Below, in pieces: positions 1 through 11,068 of a stretch of DNA of 64,000 nucleotides; positions within the stretch are counted from its first letter, which is position 1; each line of letters starts with the position of its first letter. The DNA lies in the NCBI RefSeq assembly GCF_019649055.1, contig NW_026570251.1:496001-560000 (forward strand), written 5' to 3'. Source of the stretch: Paramacrobiotus metropolitanus. Lineage: Eukaryota; Tardigrada; Eutardigrada; Parachela; Macrobiotidae. A program made the translations under genes and the position numbers. The notes beneath the pieces are model-generated. The model was given only the letters and a program-made list of their open reading frames with translations. It made no database searches and had not been told where the DNA came from.

Positions 1-1344
1 GCCAATATTTGTCGAGCCTCGCCAAGGCAGTAACGCAGACAGAGCTTAAGAAAGAAACAAATTTCCAGAAAATTACCATGTTTTTAGGGAAGGCAAAACT
101 TTTTTGGAACATAAAAGTGTGTCACGACTTGAGCTGGCGGTAATATTTTGATATATGCCCCGGCACACTTCTTGATTAGTGCTACTGCTACACTGTTGGC
201 TTTTAAATCATCTCCGTGCCCTTTCGGATTAGATGGCTGCGGAGTTCGTGGAAGTTGCCGGTCATTCACAGACACATCAAGTGATACCACAGAGTTGTTG
301 TACGGATAACTACCCGTAGCACTTGGAAATTTTGTACTGTATTGCCTTGCTTTTGCGAATGCGGGCAGTGTTTACCCTTGCAAGTGCTAATTTCAATACA
401 CCAACTCTATAGGATCAGTTGTGACTTGTGAGGATCGCTACAGTACTGACTCTGTACCTGCATTGTACATGTATTGTCGAAGCGGAGTACGTCTGCAGAC
501 TAATCGTAAGTAAAAGGTATTCCAGGATACGGAAATTGATAACGCTGAAGCCGCCCAAGTAATAATTGACTTATTCATAACAAATGATTAACTAATGTGA
601 ACCAATGCAAAAGGTAAATAAGAATAACTCTGTACAAAATCATCAATTATTACGTATGTGAGTAATGTGACACATACGTAGAACAATTAAAACTACATGC
701 TATCGCGTTGTTAGATTCACTAAATACAAACGGTACCAGTGTAATTACCGCTGCAGCACAGTACTAAAAACGCTGCAATCCTCAGTACTTATGATTCTTG
801 TTTTGATTCTCACCGGCAGTACCAGTAACAGTTTCCTGCAACTAATAGCAAGACGAAAAGCGCTAGTCAAATTAATACCAAAATTCGTATACTGAATTCA
901 GAAATTAATAAGCTTTGTCAGATTCAAAAATTTAAAACCGGAAAAATTAAGATGTTGACGCTATTCTTCAAAACTGGTTCTTGCTGTTATGTGTTTGCAC
1001 TGGGTATATCGCATTCCAAAAGATGAATGTGAAAATAAAATAGAAGTTTCATAGCTTAAAAATTCTTTCATCCGTTATTATTTCCTCTTCCTGGAAAAAA
1101 TTTTGAGGCAAACAAAGCAAAAATTTCAAACATCAAAACGCTTCTTCAGCCCCTAAACCATTCCTGACCTCGAGTTGCTAAAAACAAGGCTAAATATGAT
1201 GAGAATTTGGATAGACTTACAAATTTAATTTCAAGTACTTGCTTGCTAAAACACCGTAAAAACTAAATAAATATGGAAAAACTAAAACGAGTTCCTTTCT
1301 GGAAAATAAGCTATTAAACGCAACGCTATATGCTCAGCAAATTA
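1..1344. other. A+T-rich intergenic DNA, no gene seen
   Basis: No reading frame here resembles a protein and no transposon ends were recognised. The stretch ends at the satellite array. The earlier exons of the orphan secreted-protein exon at 2741 were looked for here and not found. Confidence 0.5.
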
Positions 1345-2460
1345 CGGCAGTAATGTCCCCCATACCGGACAACTAGTAATTCGTTCCGGCAATAATGTCC
1401 CCCATGCCGGACACCTAGTAATTCGTTCCGGCAATAATGTCCCCCATACCGGACAACTAGTAATTCGTTCCGGCAATAATGTCCCCCATGCCGGACACCT
1501 AGTAATTCGTTCCGGCAATAATGTCCCCCATGCCGGACACCTAGTAATTCGTTCCGGCAATAATGTCCCCCATGCCGGACACCTTGTAATTCGTTCCGGC
1601 AATAATGTCCCCCATACCGGACAACTTGTAATTCGTTCCGGCAATAATGTCCCCCATGCCGCACACCTTGTAATTCGTTCCGGCAATAATGTCCCCCATA
1701 CCGGACAACTAGTAATTCGTTCCGGCAATAATGTCCCCCATGCCGGACACCTAGTAATTCGTTCCGGCAATAATGTCCCCCATGCCGGACACCTTGTAAT
1801 TCGTTCCGGCAATAATGTCCCCCATACCGGACAACTTGTAATTCGGTCCGGCAATAATGTCCCCCATACCGGACACCTAGTAATTCGTTCCGGCAATAAT
1901 GTCCCCCATGCCGGACACCTAGTAATTCGTTCCGGCAATAATGTCCCCCATACCGGACAACTAGTAATTCGGTCCGGCAATAATGTCCCCCATGCCGGAC
2001 ACCTTGTAATTCGTTCCGGCAATAATGTCCCCCATACCGGACAACTTGTAATTCGGTCCGGCAATAATGTCCCCCATACCGGACACCTAGTAATTCGTTC
2101 CGGCAATAATGTCCCCCATGCCGGACACCTAGTAATTCGTTCCGGCAATAATGTCCCCCATACCGGACAACTAGTAATTCGTTCCGGCAATAATGTCCCC
2201 CATACCGGACAACTTGTAATTCGGTCCGGCAATAATGTCCCCCATACCGGACACCTAGTAATTCGTTCCGGCAATAATGTCCCCCATGCCGGACACCTAG
2301 TTATTCGGTCCGGCAATAATGTCCCCCATGCCGGACACCTTGTAATTCGTTCCGGCAATAATGTCCCCCATGCCGGACACCTAGTAGCTCGTTCCGACAA
2401 TAATGTCCCCCATGCCGGACACCTAGTAATTCGTTCCGGCAATAATGTCCCCCGTGCCAG
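1345..2460. repeat. 42-bp satellite array, about 26.5 copies
   Basis: Head-to-tail 42-bp monomers whose core reads GGCAATAATGTCCCCCAT followed by A/GCCGGACA. Two main variants alternate (ATACCGGACAAC and ATGCCGGACACC), with minor CTAG/CTTG and GTTCCGG/GGTCCGG differences. A block of five monomers (210 bp) beginning at 1781 recurs almost unchanged at 1991, so there is higher-order structure. Because 42 is divisible by three, long open frames run through the array on the minus strand; they are artefacts of the repeat and not genes. Confidence 0.97.
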
Positions 2461-2740
2461 AGATTACAAATTTCAGTCTGACATCAATGTCCCTTCGGTA
2501 ACCTAGATTTCTGAGTAGTTTGTAGCTAGTAACGCTATGGTAACGCTGGTTTCAGTTTTTCAAAGGTCACCGATTGAGCTGAAAATTAGGTTTCCCTAAC
2601 AGGTCCCCCGTGTCACCATTCTGGCCAAAGGGTTACCGTTTTGGCGATGGTGGCAGGGGGGACACGGCAAAAATGTCCGGGGGGACAGGGGGGACATTTT
2701 TGCCGGTCACACACGACTTCTACTGTTCGTTTAACTGCAG
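2461..2740. other. Flank of the satellite with an inverted copy of the monomer core
   Basis: Around 2680-2710 there are two G-rich copies of the monomer core on the opposite strand (GGGGGGACATTTTTGCCGG), facing the first monomer at 1345. A diverged relative of this flank lies near 22540-22700, also ending in a TTATTGCCGGAG motif. This suggests the array sits inside, or grew from, the end of a dispersed inverted-repeat element. Confidence 0.45.
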
Positions 2741-2876
2741 GACCTTAAAAACGACAGCCACGAAACTGACGGGAGCGTCTAAGGCGGAGTTGACGATGAA
2801 ATGTGGAGCGGACGCGGTGGATGTCATGAAACTGGCGGCGCAAAAAATGTACTTAGCCGTCTGTCTCAATAATTAA
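2741..2876 (+). pseudogene. Orphan last exon of ten-cysteine secreted-protein family
   Basis: An acceptor (TTTAACTGCAG) is followed by a phase-2 exon of 136 bases ending in TAA. Its peptide matches the third exon of the three complete genes at 24921, 34869 and 52109 (minus): the same length within 6 bases, the conserved KCGA-A-V segment and a final cysteine close to the stop. No first or second exon of the family was found upstream; the satellite array occupies that position. It is therefore a gene remnant, or the upstream exons are more than 2.7 kb away. It lies tail to tail with the receptor-like gene at 3163-5024. Confidence 0.7.
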
Positions 2877-3162
2877 TTCACGGCGAACGCTGCTACACTT
2901 GGCGGAGTGTCCAAAATTGAGGAGGCGGCGCTACGAGCATTTTGATGTTGCTTTGCCCTTGTACCGTTTCCGTTAAATGCGCAACGCGCTTATCTAAAGT
3001 ATCACGTTAAGAAAAGTTAAATCAGACAAACGATTAACTACATAAATCTAAGCAAATCCCAGATGTCTCATTCATTGCTCTCTTTACAATGAACCGACTT
3101 CAGCGCAACGCATGGACAAAATTACGAAAATAGAAAGCAATTCAGGACAATAAATCTTATGC

Positions 3163-5024
3163 TTAACGTCGTTTCAGTTTATACACCAAATTCGTAATAT
3201 TTCGCAGCATGTAATCCATTTCCTTCTTGAACACATTTTCCTTAACCAAATCCGCCATATCGATTTTCTGATCGCGTGTCTGATAAATCAGAATGAAGTA
3301 GGACAGAATGGCGCCGGTGACCTATAACGCGCAAAACAACGGACGTTGCATACATAACCACCAAAAACAGTGGACTGTAAGGCTGTAATTACGCACTGTA
3401 ATAAGGTATTCTTTTGTAACAGAGAAGAATCCGCCCGCAGAAACGGCCACATTCTCCGACGAGGCAATTTCCTGCTGAAAACGCATGCACAGAGTATCCA
3501 GCGGGGAATCCGGATGCTCATCGCCGATTGCTTCCAATGTTTTGCTAATCCGTCGCACCTTCAAATTACTATGCCTTTTATAGGTAGTCTTCGTACTAAC
3601 AAGGTAACTGTCGAAAATGGCAAATATGCTAACAATAAAGTGCAGCGTAGAGTAAAAAGAAATTAAAATTGGCTAACGATCCTCGGTTCAAAAATGCAAC
3701 CATAAATCAATGGAGTGTACAGCAATAAAAAAGATTCAATACCTTAAATGTTTAGCTCTGGAGTCCAACAGAGAAGCGCTTATCTACGCAGTACGCTTTA
3801 AAACGTACTATTTACTTTATTAGCTCTATGCAAAGTCTCGAAACACTCTTAAAAATGCCTCTTAAGCGAAGCACAAAAATACCACGGAATAAAATCCATT
3901 ATTGTATCCGTACGCTTTAAGATTAACATATTTCGATTCTGGAGATTTTTTCGTAACTAATTTTTATAATTTGGCAAACGAATTACTTGTGCGCTGCATC
4001 CGATGAAGACCGCTAGCCGCACCACCACCATAAAGATCCCCGTGGCGCCCCCGTAATACGCGTACGCCGCCGTGCTCCCATGCGTCCCTTCCTTGCGAAT
4101 CAGATACTCCACCGTATCCTCTCCGTCCTCTCGCTCCACCGGCAGGTTGAGATTAAACGCAATAAATGCTACAATTACCAGCAGATCCTTGACGCAGCTA
4201 TACAGCACCAGCCCACCGAAAATCTCGTTGAATTCCCGCAGCACGCGCACCGTCTTGCGGAACCCGGTCATGGCGTCGGCGAGCTTGGCGTGTTTCTCCT
4301 CCACGTCCACCTGATCACCGACACGTTGCACGACCCGCAGCTGTCCATGAATCCGGCGGAACATTATCGTAATGATCACAACGACCGTTGCAATGAACGC
4401 ATGCGGCGCAATATTTGCATGCCCCAATACCACGTTTCCCACAATGTTGAGGATGCTGACCACGCGCAGGGAGAAGCTATCCATGTGATTCCACACGGTA
4501 TCCCGGTGCAGTAATTCCACGAATTCCTGGGTCATCCGGATGGTCATGATCAGTGACAACGCCGGGCAAATTTCCGTCCATATAATCGACAAAACCGCGA
4601 AGATCTTCGCGCCTCGATTTTTTGCAGTAGTGCGGTCCAGACTGGCGACTAAATGCTGTATGCGTTTGCTTTGGAGAATCATGTAAATGTAGGCGAAGGG
4701 TGCGTGGATGGTGAAGAAGACACGGTCCAGTAGCATGACCATGCTGAAGAATTCCAGACGGATGATAGCACGGTATTGGACGGCGATCCATACTAATAGA
4801 TCCACGGCGGCGAAGAGTGCGGAGACGACGACGATTATACAAGAGTAGGGAAGGTATAAGCGGCTAAATGACTGACCGGTTAACAGATCCGCTAAGGGAT
4901 AAAAGCCGCAGCTGCGCAGATAATGCAAGTACCATTTAATCATGCGCTGCGACTGCGGTGGTTTTTTCTCCGCAGAATCCACGGATTTCGACATGGTATG
5001 ACGATTTTTCCCGTGCTGCGACAA
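3163..5024 (-). CDS. Gustatory-receptor-like 7TM protein (intact, 3 exons)
   Basis: Exons: 5024-3987, 3558-3397, 3321-3163; all junctions are phase 0 with GT-AG ends, giving 452 residues. The first exon encodes an N-terminal cytoplasmic stretch and about six hydrophobic segments. The second is a 54-codon hydrophilic loop containing SKTLEAIGDEHPDSPLDT and ending in KEYLIT. The third begins TGAILSYFILIYQ, equivalent in position to the last TM helix with its T..Y....Q signature in insect gustatory receptors, and ends in a basic tail. By family analogy it would be a ligand-gated cation channel in the membrane of sensory cells; the ligand is unknown. It is the only one of the three leftmost copies without a frame break. 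Unlike the copies at 27.3 and 37.7 kb it has no intron after TM3. An AATAAA-type signal was not pinned down. Confidence 0.85.
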
Positions 5025-6009
5025 ATTTACTGCGTCTGGGTCTTAGAGATGGTTGTGCTGTCTGTTTTTCCTTGCCACAGTAACTCTTCGCCATCGCTTA
5101 TTCAGAAGAGCCACGCGGTCTTCTGCAGGAAAGCTGCGTCGGCAGTTTCATGAGCGTTATCATTGACTCACCGGATCGTCTATATCTGAGATCCATTGTC
5201 ATCTGTGGGTGGACGATATTTACTGTCGAGGTCGGAACCATGAAGTAGGATACTTGAAAGTGCACGACTTATACGTATGCAGCAGTATTTGCTTACATGG
5301 ATATAATGTCAACATGCAGCATACACTGTAGTTTGGATATGAATTTCTGCCTGCAGTTGTGTAAGCACTTGCGTTTGCAAGTCAAACTGGATACTTCAGA
5401 TGGGAAGAATATAATTGCAGCTGGTAGCGCAAAAGCCGTAATCAAGCAAAACGGGAAAAGCACGACTGCATGCAGCCAAATTTTGATGATACATATTGCC
5501 GGCATCAGGGTCGAAATTTTTCTTATCGTTCGCGCAAACAAATTTGCCTGGGCGCGGCCGGCGGGAAAATACCCCGTATATTGGAGCCAAATGGCAAATT
5601 TGTGTGTATGCACGGGAGCGGGCAGTATGCATTTGGACATTAGTGTTAATCTGATTATTCGTGCCACATGTGGTTGGGGGGAGATGGGTAAAATAGAATT
5701 CCATAGTGTTTCGACGCATGCATTTTCTTGTGTACGAGTCAGTTGTCGTCCACTGCATTGGTTTTTTATCACATAATGTGGATATACAGCAAGGTTGTGG
5801 ACTCTAAAATGTTAAATAATTGTATAAGGAGGTGGGGCACAACAGACGCGAAGTCACGTACGTGTACAGTTGCGTTCACCGGTAAACAAGTGTTTATGCA
5901 ATTGTTTTGAACTATCTTCCGTAGTTATCCGTGTCTAAAGACGTTTGTTTTCTACGAGTATGCTTAATTCTCAGCGTTCTGCTGAAGTGGTGTTTCAGCG
6001 ATTCAGTAC
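5025..6009. other. Intergenic; unusual stretch open on both strands
   Basis: At 5293-5776 a 159-codon frame is open on each strand at once. Neither peptide resembles a known family, neither has a clear start context, and each is rich in Cys/Ile/His as expected of random A+T-rich translation. I do not call a gene. A 35-bp segment at about 5815 recurs as a direct repeat at about 6591. Confidence 0.4.
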
Positions 6010-6469
6010 TTCGATTACTGCCTTATATGGGCTCCCCTTATATTACTCTCCCTTATCTGGGCTCCCGGGCAATATTAGCAACCCTCTACATGGGCGGTTA
6101 CGTTATCACTCACACTTTCGCAGCTGTTATCAGTGTTATGACTGACTGAAAATTTTGATTTATTTGAAATGCTTATCTGATAATCAAAAAATATTAATTT
6201 GATATGAAATTTCGGCATTTTTCAGTTTGTTCATTGGCAAATCCGGTTGAAATTAACGAAACATATATATAAATAATATGTGTAAACAAAATTGAGATGT
6301 GAAATTTCGTAATTCTTTGGTGTGCTCACTGGTTAATCCGGCTGAAAAAAGTAGAAAAAGGTTCTGCTATAAATCCGATAAAGACAATTTGACGGGCATT
6401 GCTAACTAGCCGGGAGCCCAGATAAGGGAGAGTAATATAAGGCGAGCCCATATAAGGCAGTATTCGAAG
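6010..6469. mobile_element. Foldback/MITE with about 59-bp inverted termini
   Basis: The left arm (6010-6068) and right arm (6410-6469) are near-perfect inverted copies with the core TTATATTACTCTCCCTTATC. Between them a segment of about 50 bp is present twice in direct orientation (around 6203 and 6295). There is no coding capacity. The target duplication could not be assigned. Confidence 0.75.
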
Positions 6470-7175
6470 TATCTATCATGTGCGTGTACAGTAAAGATCA
6501 TTGAATTTGATAAGATTCGACCGTATTCTCCGTTGTGTATAACGTAGGAGATCACGCTTATTATCAATAATATGGTAAAATGGTACAGTAAATAATTGTA
6601 TAAGGAGGTGGGGAAGAACAGACGCCATAACCTTGCCTCGTACCACATGTTTAATTGAAGGCCCGGTCATTTCGCATTTCGCAAGTACACGCAATTATGT
6701 GCATTTTTATATGAAATCTCAAAATATCGGTTTCAACGAAACAATTGGTGCAACTGTTTGCATTTGAATCTCATGGAATTTTATTTTTCCCAAATTTCCA
6801 TTATGATCCCAACTTCCCATTGACTGTATTTGCAGTTTTTCGTACCAGCCATGTTGCAAGAAAATGCCGCAAAACGATGACAAGTGAGTTTCGTAGTACC
6901 CGAAAGCAAGCTTGTTCGTGAAAGTACAGCAACGATAAATATTTTTTGCAGCAAGCCAGATACGGTCTGTAGACCGTGCATTATAGCCGTTGCTTCTTAT
7001 GATTCGCCGTGAAAATTCACTTGATCGACAAACAGGAAAATATTATAAGCATTTAATCCAGGATGTTTTCGACTTGAAGTGATGCTATCTACTGTAATTT
7101 TTTAGATACAGATCAAGCCACCGTTTAAGTTCAAGTTTTTACCGGTTTTCACACGGGTTTAGCGCTTAAGTTAGC
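6470..7175. other. Intergenic, no gene seen
   Basis: Contains the second copy (about 6591-6630) of a direct repeat that also lies at 5815, outside the foldback arms. No coding or RNA signal was recognised. Confidence 0.4.
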
Positions 7176-7328
7176 ATGTCTTTGTTCGTTTGTGGTGCCT
7201 TTCTGCTGCTCCACACGGTAAACAATCTGATCGAAGTCGATAAAACCACTATCACGGTCGATCGGCTGCAGATGGGCGATATGTGCGTTGTGTTGTATGT
7301 TCGCTCCTTCAAGAAAAATTTCAGTTAA
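7176..7328 (+). CDS. Possible small secreted ORF or first exon (50 codons)
   Basis: An ATG opens a 50-codon frame whose first 14 residues are a signal-peptide-like hydrophobic run (LFVCGAFLLLH). A GTAAAC donor directly follows codon 14, so this may be the first exon of a longer or decayed gene, possibly connected with the leucine-rich remnant near 8.2 kb. There is no family match; weak support. Confidence 0.25.
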   Translation: MSLFVCGAFLLLHTVNNLIEVDKTTITVDRLQMGDMCVVLYVRSFKKNFS

Positions 7329-8170
7329 TATTTATGTTTGACGGCAGTAGTTCTGTTTCGCCACTGTCGGTTTCAGAGCGCTTAACGGCCGTAAAAGCCT
7401 TCTAGCGCAGAAGTTTGCGTCGCCTTTTTATGCCATTACTGCTCTGGATGCGGTCTTGTTCAGCAGCCATGATGTTTCGTCACACCTTCATTTACGGATT
7501 GCTTTTGGGACCCTAAAGCAGTCCGTAAATAAGGCGTGCCGAAACCAATTGGGAACCACGTACTTATGCAACTATGGTGCTTTTTTCAGAAGGCAAGTCC
7601 AATACAAAATTAGTGTATGGATACACTCTGCACCCGGAACAGCCTCTCATAGCTACCGGACGTGGCTGTACCGGTCATCCGGATTGCAGGACTGTCAGCG
7701 TCATCGGACATCGGCGGGAACCACGGTTTCCATTTATTGTCAATCAGATGCCAGGCCGGACGATGAGCTCACCCTCGCCGGCATCTTCTAAAATCGCCCG
7801 GAAGCGGTTAATTATTTTTTAGTTTTGTTTTTTCTCAAACTGACTGCTTTATGCTCCTACCAGAAAATATACTGAATTTTCTTGTATGCTCATGAAGCGG
7901 TCAGTTTGAGCTTGTGGATTGTGGATTTTCACATGCAAAACTTCTTCTTCGTTCTTGCTTGTAGATTGAGACACGCTTACATACTGAACTAAGACATGTA
8001 AACCCGACGCCGCATCGGCACGTCTTTAATAGTCTTAGAGACAACAGTTTCCCTAGACTACTCGAAGTTTTGACTATATCAGAGCTAGTTGCAAAAGATC
8101 CTCAAGGAAGATTTTTTGGAAAGTCAGAAACGCATTTTCCGTCGCGTGAAATACTATTCGCCCTAGTATG
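7329..8170. other. Intergenic, no convincing gene
   Basis: Two overlapping frames (7456-7791 and 7574-7822) are open but neither peptide is recognisable. They may be remains of whatever gene the 7176 frame and the 8.2-kb fragment belonged to. Confidence 0.35.
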
Positions 8171-8179
8171 TAATTGCTA

Positions 8180-8271
8180 CGACGTATCGTTTTTCATGCG
8201 ACGACCATCGAATTCATCGAGCGGAATGCATTTGCGGAATTGAGTGAACTGCAGGCTTTGCAGCTTGAACA
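8180..8271 (+). pseudogene. Leucine-rich-repeat-like fragment
   Basis: About 30 codons read as one LRR-type unit: IEFIERNAFAELSELQALQL has the I..I..NAF..L..L..L.L spacing of extracellular LRRs. It has no ATG, no second repeat and no flanking cysteine caps, and the frame degenerates into a duplicated CACGGAAAAGCACGCGA motif at about 8292 and 8324. This is a gene relic or a chance match. Confidence 0.25.
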
Positions 8272-8398
8272 CTGGTGGCTGCCACGAGAGCACGGAAAAG
8301 CACGCGAAATGGAGTCTCACGCACGGAAAAGCACGCGACTCACGCACACCAGTTGCATTGTCACTGTGACTATCAGTGGATGGACTCGCAGCATGTGT

Positions 8399-8486
8399 TA
8401 CCTGATCGCGGCAAAACAGTAACGATATAATATAACATAATTATTATATCGTTAGCTTTTTTTGCCGCGATCAAGTAGCCGGCAGC
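8399..8486. repeat. Imperfect palindrome
   Basis: CTGATCGCGGCAAA and TTTGCCGCGATCA face each other across a second inverted pair (AACGATATAAT / ATTATATCGTT). This could be the fused ends of a foldback element or a cruciform-forming site. Confidence 0.6.
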
Positions 8487-9270
8487 TTGATATGGGCGAA
8501 ATGTACCTGACAATAATTGACTGTAAGAACCCGCAGACGAGCATTCGCTCGTGGCCGGTAACCACATAACCGTCGCATCGTACAATCGGGAAAGAATGCC
8601 TTTTTCGGTCAACTAGGATCGCTTGCCAAAGAAGTCTTCAAAATATTTCGGCTCCGATCATAAGCAACTTGCTGTCTGTTACTTGCACTTCACAGCTGTT
8701 TTAAAGGCTGTTGTTTTTATGAACTATTGTTTTCCGTGCACAGCGAATTTGTTGGTTCCTTTTGCTTTTGCAGCATTAAAACTACGAAAATATCTCTGCA
8801 TGTGAACAAGAACCGAAAGTACAGTCTTGCGGTAGTGCTCACTTCGTCCCGCTTGCTTGAGAAACTTTTGGTGTTTTTTGTAGCGGGTCCGTTAAGTTAA
8901 AGGAAATCGGCACAAAGCTGTTTACCTGAGCTGGAGAAAGCCGCTCACCTTGTTACTTTTCAGCATTTAAGTCTTGTGATTCAACGTGGTAAATTGTAGT
9001 ACAGTGCGTTTTCGGAACTTCGAACGCCTTGGCCGAAGCAAAGTATTTCCCTGACGGTTTTAGAAGCTAGTGCTACTCTGTAAGTGGACAAAGAAAACGA
9101 TTAATTTCTAACCAATTTCTAAAATTATTTATTAGTGAACTCTCATGTTTCCTTCATTTTCATTCTTAAAAGTATTTTCATCCCTTTAACAAAGTCTATA
9201 AACCTACTCTGAAAATACAGCACCGCTATTGACATGCCTTCGTCTATATATACGTGTGTATATCTATGTA
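8487..9270. other. Intergenic, no gene seen
   Basis: No convincing coding frame, RNA gene or transposon end was recognised. Confidence 0.4.
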
Positions 9271-9602
9271 CAAGCTTGTCCCGTAATTTCCATCGTAAAG
9301 GTACAGCTAGCGCGAAATTTGCGCTTGAAACATGGCCACGTCACTACGCTTATCTGATTGCCTAAATCCGCTCCGTAGTTAGATTGTCCATTACCACACC
9401 GACCGTTTCTTAGCCACCTTACGCCAGGCAGTTACTGTTATTCTCATTGAATTATATGGCGTGTACCAAGCTATCAGCCAGCCAAATGCATGTTACGTGT
9501 TTAAACAGTGTGGCGTGGCGCGCCGTAGTACGGATTTACGCGCAACACGTAAATTTGTGATGTTCGCTGTTCTGATGCGATGGAAATTACGGGACACGCT
9601 TA
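9271..9602. mobile_element. Short Tc1/mariner-type MITE
   Basis: Inverted ends of about 24 bp (9272-9295 and 9578-9601) with the core TGTCCCGTAATTTCCATCG, each bordered by TA as expected of Tc1/mariner targets. About 330 bp long, with no reading frame. Assignment rests on end sequence style and the TA flanks only. Confidence 0.6.
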
Positions 9603-10134
9603 TATGTATATACGTACTTATTCTTGATTAGTATTGCCATTTCGATTAACGCGTTTTAGAAATACCCTTTTTCTATTGATGTCACGAAGCTGATTATTGC
9701 AGACTCAGTATTGCACAATAACAAAACTTATAATGTCTGCGGAAGTACGTAACAGTACAGTATGAAAGTCTCAGCAGAAATAATCTTTGTTGGAATTATC
9801 AAAACATTTTCAGTTCAACTGGTATACGTATTAAGCTGTCGAAATGATTCTACAACTTACGGTATGTACTAGTATCATACCGGTACACTAAGTACCGTAC
9901 TACAGACAACGCCACCCATGACCATCAGCCGACGGCAGTGCACTCGTGCTTTAATCCACTGGAAGGGCAACGCGGCGCTTATGTACCCGGAGCCGCCACG
10001 GTAGGGTACATCCGTACTTGTGTAACTTTGTAACCCGAAACCGTATTATAAAAGCCCGTTCTTACTCTAGATGACGGTATTATTTTAGGTAAATACATAA
10101 TGTCTGTCATCGATCGTCATCGCTTGCAGTATCG

Positions 10135-10860
10135 CTACAGGATGTCAGTGTTGGGAGACATCGTCCTCGTGTAGATTATCCACTCTTGAGTACCCTGATG
10201 CGGACGGAACAAGAACTGCACATCTCCCGTATCGTTCAATTTAGCAGCGAGAAAGTTGAAGATACTACTGGCCAGGTCGCCGGGGCGGTTGGGGGGTGGC
10301 GTGTGCAGTGTACTGTGAGTGGGTCTTCTGGCGGGCATCAGAGACCCGTACGGCCCATCCTGGGGCCCGGTGATGATGCGCCCGGTCTGGCGTCAGATCA
10401 GATGGTAGAGTGCAGTGCAGCCCTAACGCGGTCGCCCACGGCTGCATTCGCGAAAGGAAGTGTCGTGCTCCTCGTAGAAGACGTTGCTGAGACGCAATCA
10501 ACGGCAGCAGCATGAAGGGCTGCACAACGTGGCGGGGAGTGTGGGCGAGACCGGTTGGTGCGGCGACGCACTGCATGGATCATCGGGAGCCCATAGTAAC
10601 ATTGTAAATCTGGAGGATGAGGGTGCGGTTCTCGCGACTAAATTTATAGGCCTGCCCGTGATGGCATCCCGGAACAGTGGCCGCCCCTGCTTGAAACACC
10701 GGCCTGTCCCGGTGCAACTAGATCACTTCGCGCCAGTCAATATCGGCTGGCACATCGCACCGGAAACTTGCATCTTTCCCAAGTAGCGGCCGGTACATCA
10801 GCTTATCCATCACATTTTGGCTCGGAGATTGTTGCGTCAAAATGATTCGGTCCTCTTGGC
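10135..10860 (-). pseudogene. Broken two-Ig-domain gene
   Basis: Paralogue of the gene at 21174-21944. The two Ig domains are still traceable on the minus strand but split among frames: the second-domain C-terminal part is open at 10338-10135 (peptide with IFNFLAAKLNDTGDVQFLF), while the first domain and the interdomain region at 10340-10860 sit in other frames with several indels. Its second-domain segment keeps the frame that is broken in the partner, so neither copy is perfect. Confidence 0.75.
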
Positions 10861-10934
10861 AGCTGTTCAGCATCGCCCCCGCGAATATGCCACACTCCGT
10901 GTAGCTAAATGGATGAATCTTCGGATTTTGAAAA

Positions 10935-10995
10935 ATAGCCTACATCGAGCGCGGTTTGGATTTGGATGGGTGACCACTCTGAGTTCAGGCTGCGA
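10935..10995 (+). other. 5S-rRNA-like internal promoter fragment
   Basis: GCGCGGTTTGGATTTGGATGGGTGACC resembles the box C region of animal 5S rRNA (TTGGATGGGTGACC is typical). The box A half and the 5' and 3' pairing strands are not seen, so this is at most a fragment, perhaps of a 5S-derived SINE. Confidence 0.25.
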
Positions 10996-11068
10996 GTGCA
11001 TGGCCCGCAAGGCTGTGTGCGATGTGGTTAGTCGGCATCAGCGCTGACCGTACTGAGTGGCGTGTACA

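Noticed and set aside
1326-2442. Long minus-strand frames (112 and 366 codons) with a perfect 14-residue peptide repeat
   Set aside because: They are the translation of a 42-bp satellite, whose period is a multiple of three; a second frame is open equally. No start context, no flanking exon.
1345-2460. CRISPR-like array
   Set aside because: Monomers are contiguous with no variable spacers, and the genome is eukaryotic.
4072-4842. Frames of 80, 144 and 121 codons inside the first receptor gene
   Set aside because: They are shadows of the receptor coding frame, which is supported by three paralogues and splice sites.
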